Source of the DNA: Acidobacteriota bacterium
GTDB taxonomy: Bacteria; Acidobacteriota; Thermoanaerobaculia; Multivoradales; J023
DNA length: 64,000 nt
Assembly (NCBI GenBank): GCA_029263315.1
Contig: JAJCXR010000042.1
Location: 242,533 to 306,532 of the forward strand
Reading direction: 5' to 3'
Shown: piece by piece, positions 63,860-64,000 of the stretch
How positions within the stretch are numbered: position 1 is the first letter of the stretch
Layout of the letters: each line of letters begins with the position of its first letter
Position numbers and translations under genes: made by a program
Notes under the pieces: generated by a model
Databases searched by the model: none
The model's input: only the letters and a program-made list of their open reading frames with translations
Told to the model about the DNA's origin: nothing

Positions 63860-64000
63860 AGTACACCTTTCCGGAAATACGGTGACGTATCGAGAGCACC
63901 GAGGCGCCGCGTCCGCAAGGCTTGCGAGCGAGGCATAGTGGGGCTCTGTTGTAGCGAGCGTAACGCCGCGGACGTGGATGATCGGCGCTCGAATACCAGC
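63858..64000 (-). mobile_element. MITE-like element, second copy, cut by window edge
   Basis: Starts at TA 63858-63859 with AGTACACCTTTCCGGAAATA and matches 46914-47054 at about 92% with one 1-bp gap. If full length it should end near 64021. It interrupts the HNH gene. Both reading frames that are open in the pilN copy are also open here. Confidence 0.85.

Noticed and set aside
63751..63936. Small minus-strand open frame beginning MPRSQALRTRRLG
   Set aside because: It reads through MITE DNA; the same string appears in the pilN/pilO copy, out of the main frames.

Overview
The window looks like part of a chromosome from a high-GC, diderm (LPS-making), surface-motile or surface-secreting bacterium. 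waaA and lpxK imply Kdo-lipid A. Two type IV pilus/type II secretion gene sets, a large membrane glycosyltransferase cluster, a family-3 (SMUG1-type) uracil-DNA glycosylase and an SSS symporter with its small partner would fit Acidobacteriota (Thermoanaerobaculia-like) or a deltaproteobacterial-type lineage. That placement is inference from gene content only; no rRNA or other strong marker is present.

Layout. (1) 1-12.6 kb, minus strand: a type IV pilus block reading pilA, pilD, a PilS-like kinase, fimT, pilV, pilW, pilX, pilY1, then a gene running off the left edge. pilA has a textbook sigma-54 promoter with upstream TGTCA-type sites and a strong terminator. (2) 12.7-36 kb: a membrane M20 peptidase, then a surface-glycan cluster on both strands. 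It has six large GT-C-like membrane proteins, GT4, two GT2s, a KpsS-like transferase, a Wzx-like flippase, an FAD enzyme of the UDP-galactopyranose-mutase-like type and a decaprenyl-phosphate phosphoribosyltransferase. Short dispersed repeats sit in its two long gaps. (3) 36-41.4 kb: housekeeping genes (queD, acnA, yqgE, an SDR, a 71-aa protein) plus a candidate plus-strand small RNA with a strong terminator but no gene. (4) 41.5-54.5 kb, minus strand: one long operon reading ECF sigma, anti-sigma, secretin-domain protein, pilC/gspF, pilB/gspE, pilM, pilN, pilO, pilP, TPR-secretin lipoprotein, three pseudopilins, dut. It is a PilMNOP-type secretion/pseudopilus machine distinct from block 1, with no PilT. 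(5) 54.7-64 kb: waaA-lpxK, a MocR-type regulator, SMUG1, a DUF3311-like protein with an SSS symporter, an FAD oxidoreductase, a DUF481 outer-membrane protein and a decapitated HNH endonuclease gene.

The most striking find is a roughly 162-bp MITE-like element with about 33-bp terminal inverted repeats and TA target duplications. One copy sits exactly at the pilN/pilO junction (46912-47077). Removing it in silico restores a 4-bp ATGA overlap between pilN and pilO. The element now encodes the last ~50 residues of PilN, its stop codon and the ribosome-binding region of pilO. A second copy at the right edge (63858 onward) cuts off the 5' part of the HNH gene. A second, differently structured repeat family (25123-25360, 41356-41491, 56995-57219) has its own terminal repeats, and one copy carries the stop codon of dut. 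A third short family lies at 17917 and 24997.

Functional reading (inference): block 1 makes a sigma-54/PilR-regulated pilus. Block 4 is an ECF-regulated second pseudopilus/secretion machine. The glycan cluster between them could decorate the cell surface or the pilins; the decaprenyl-phosphate phosphoribosyltransferase points to an arabinofuranose-type or ribose-type sugar donor.
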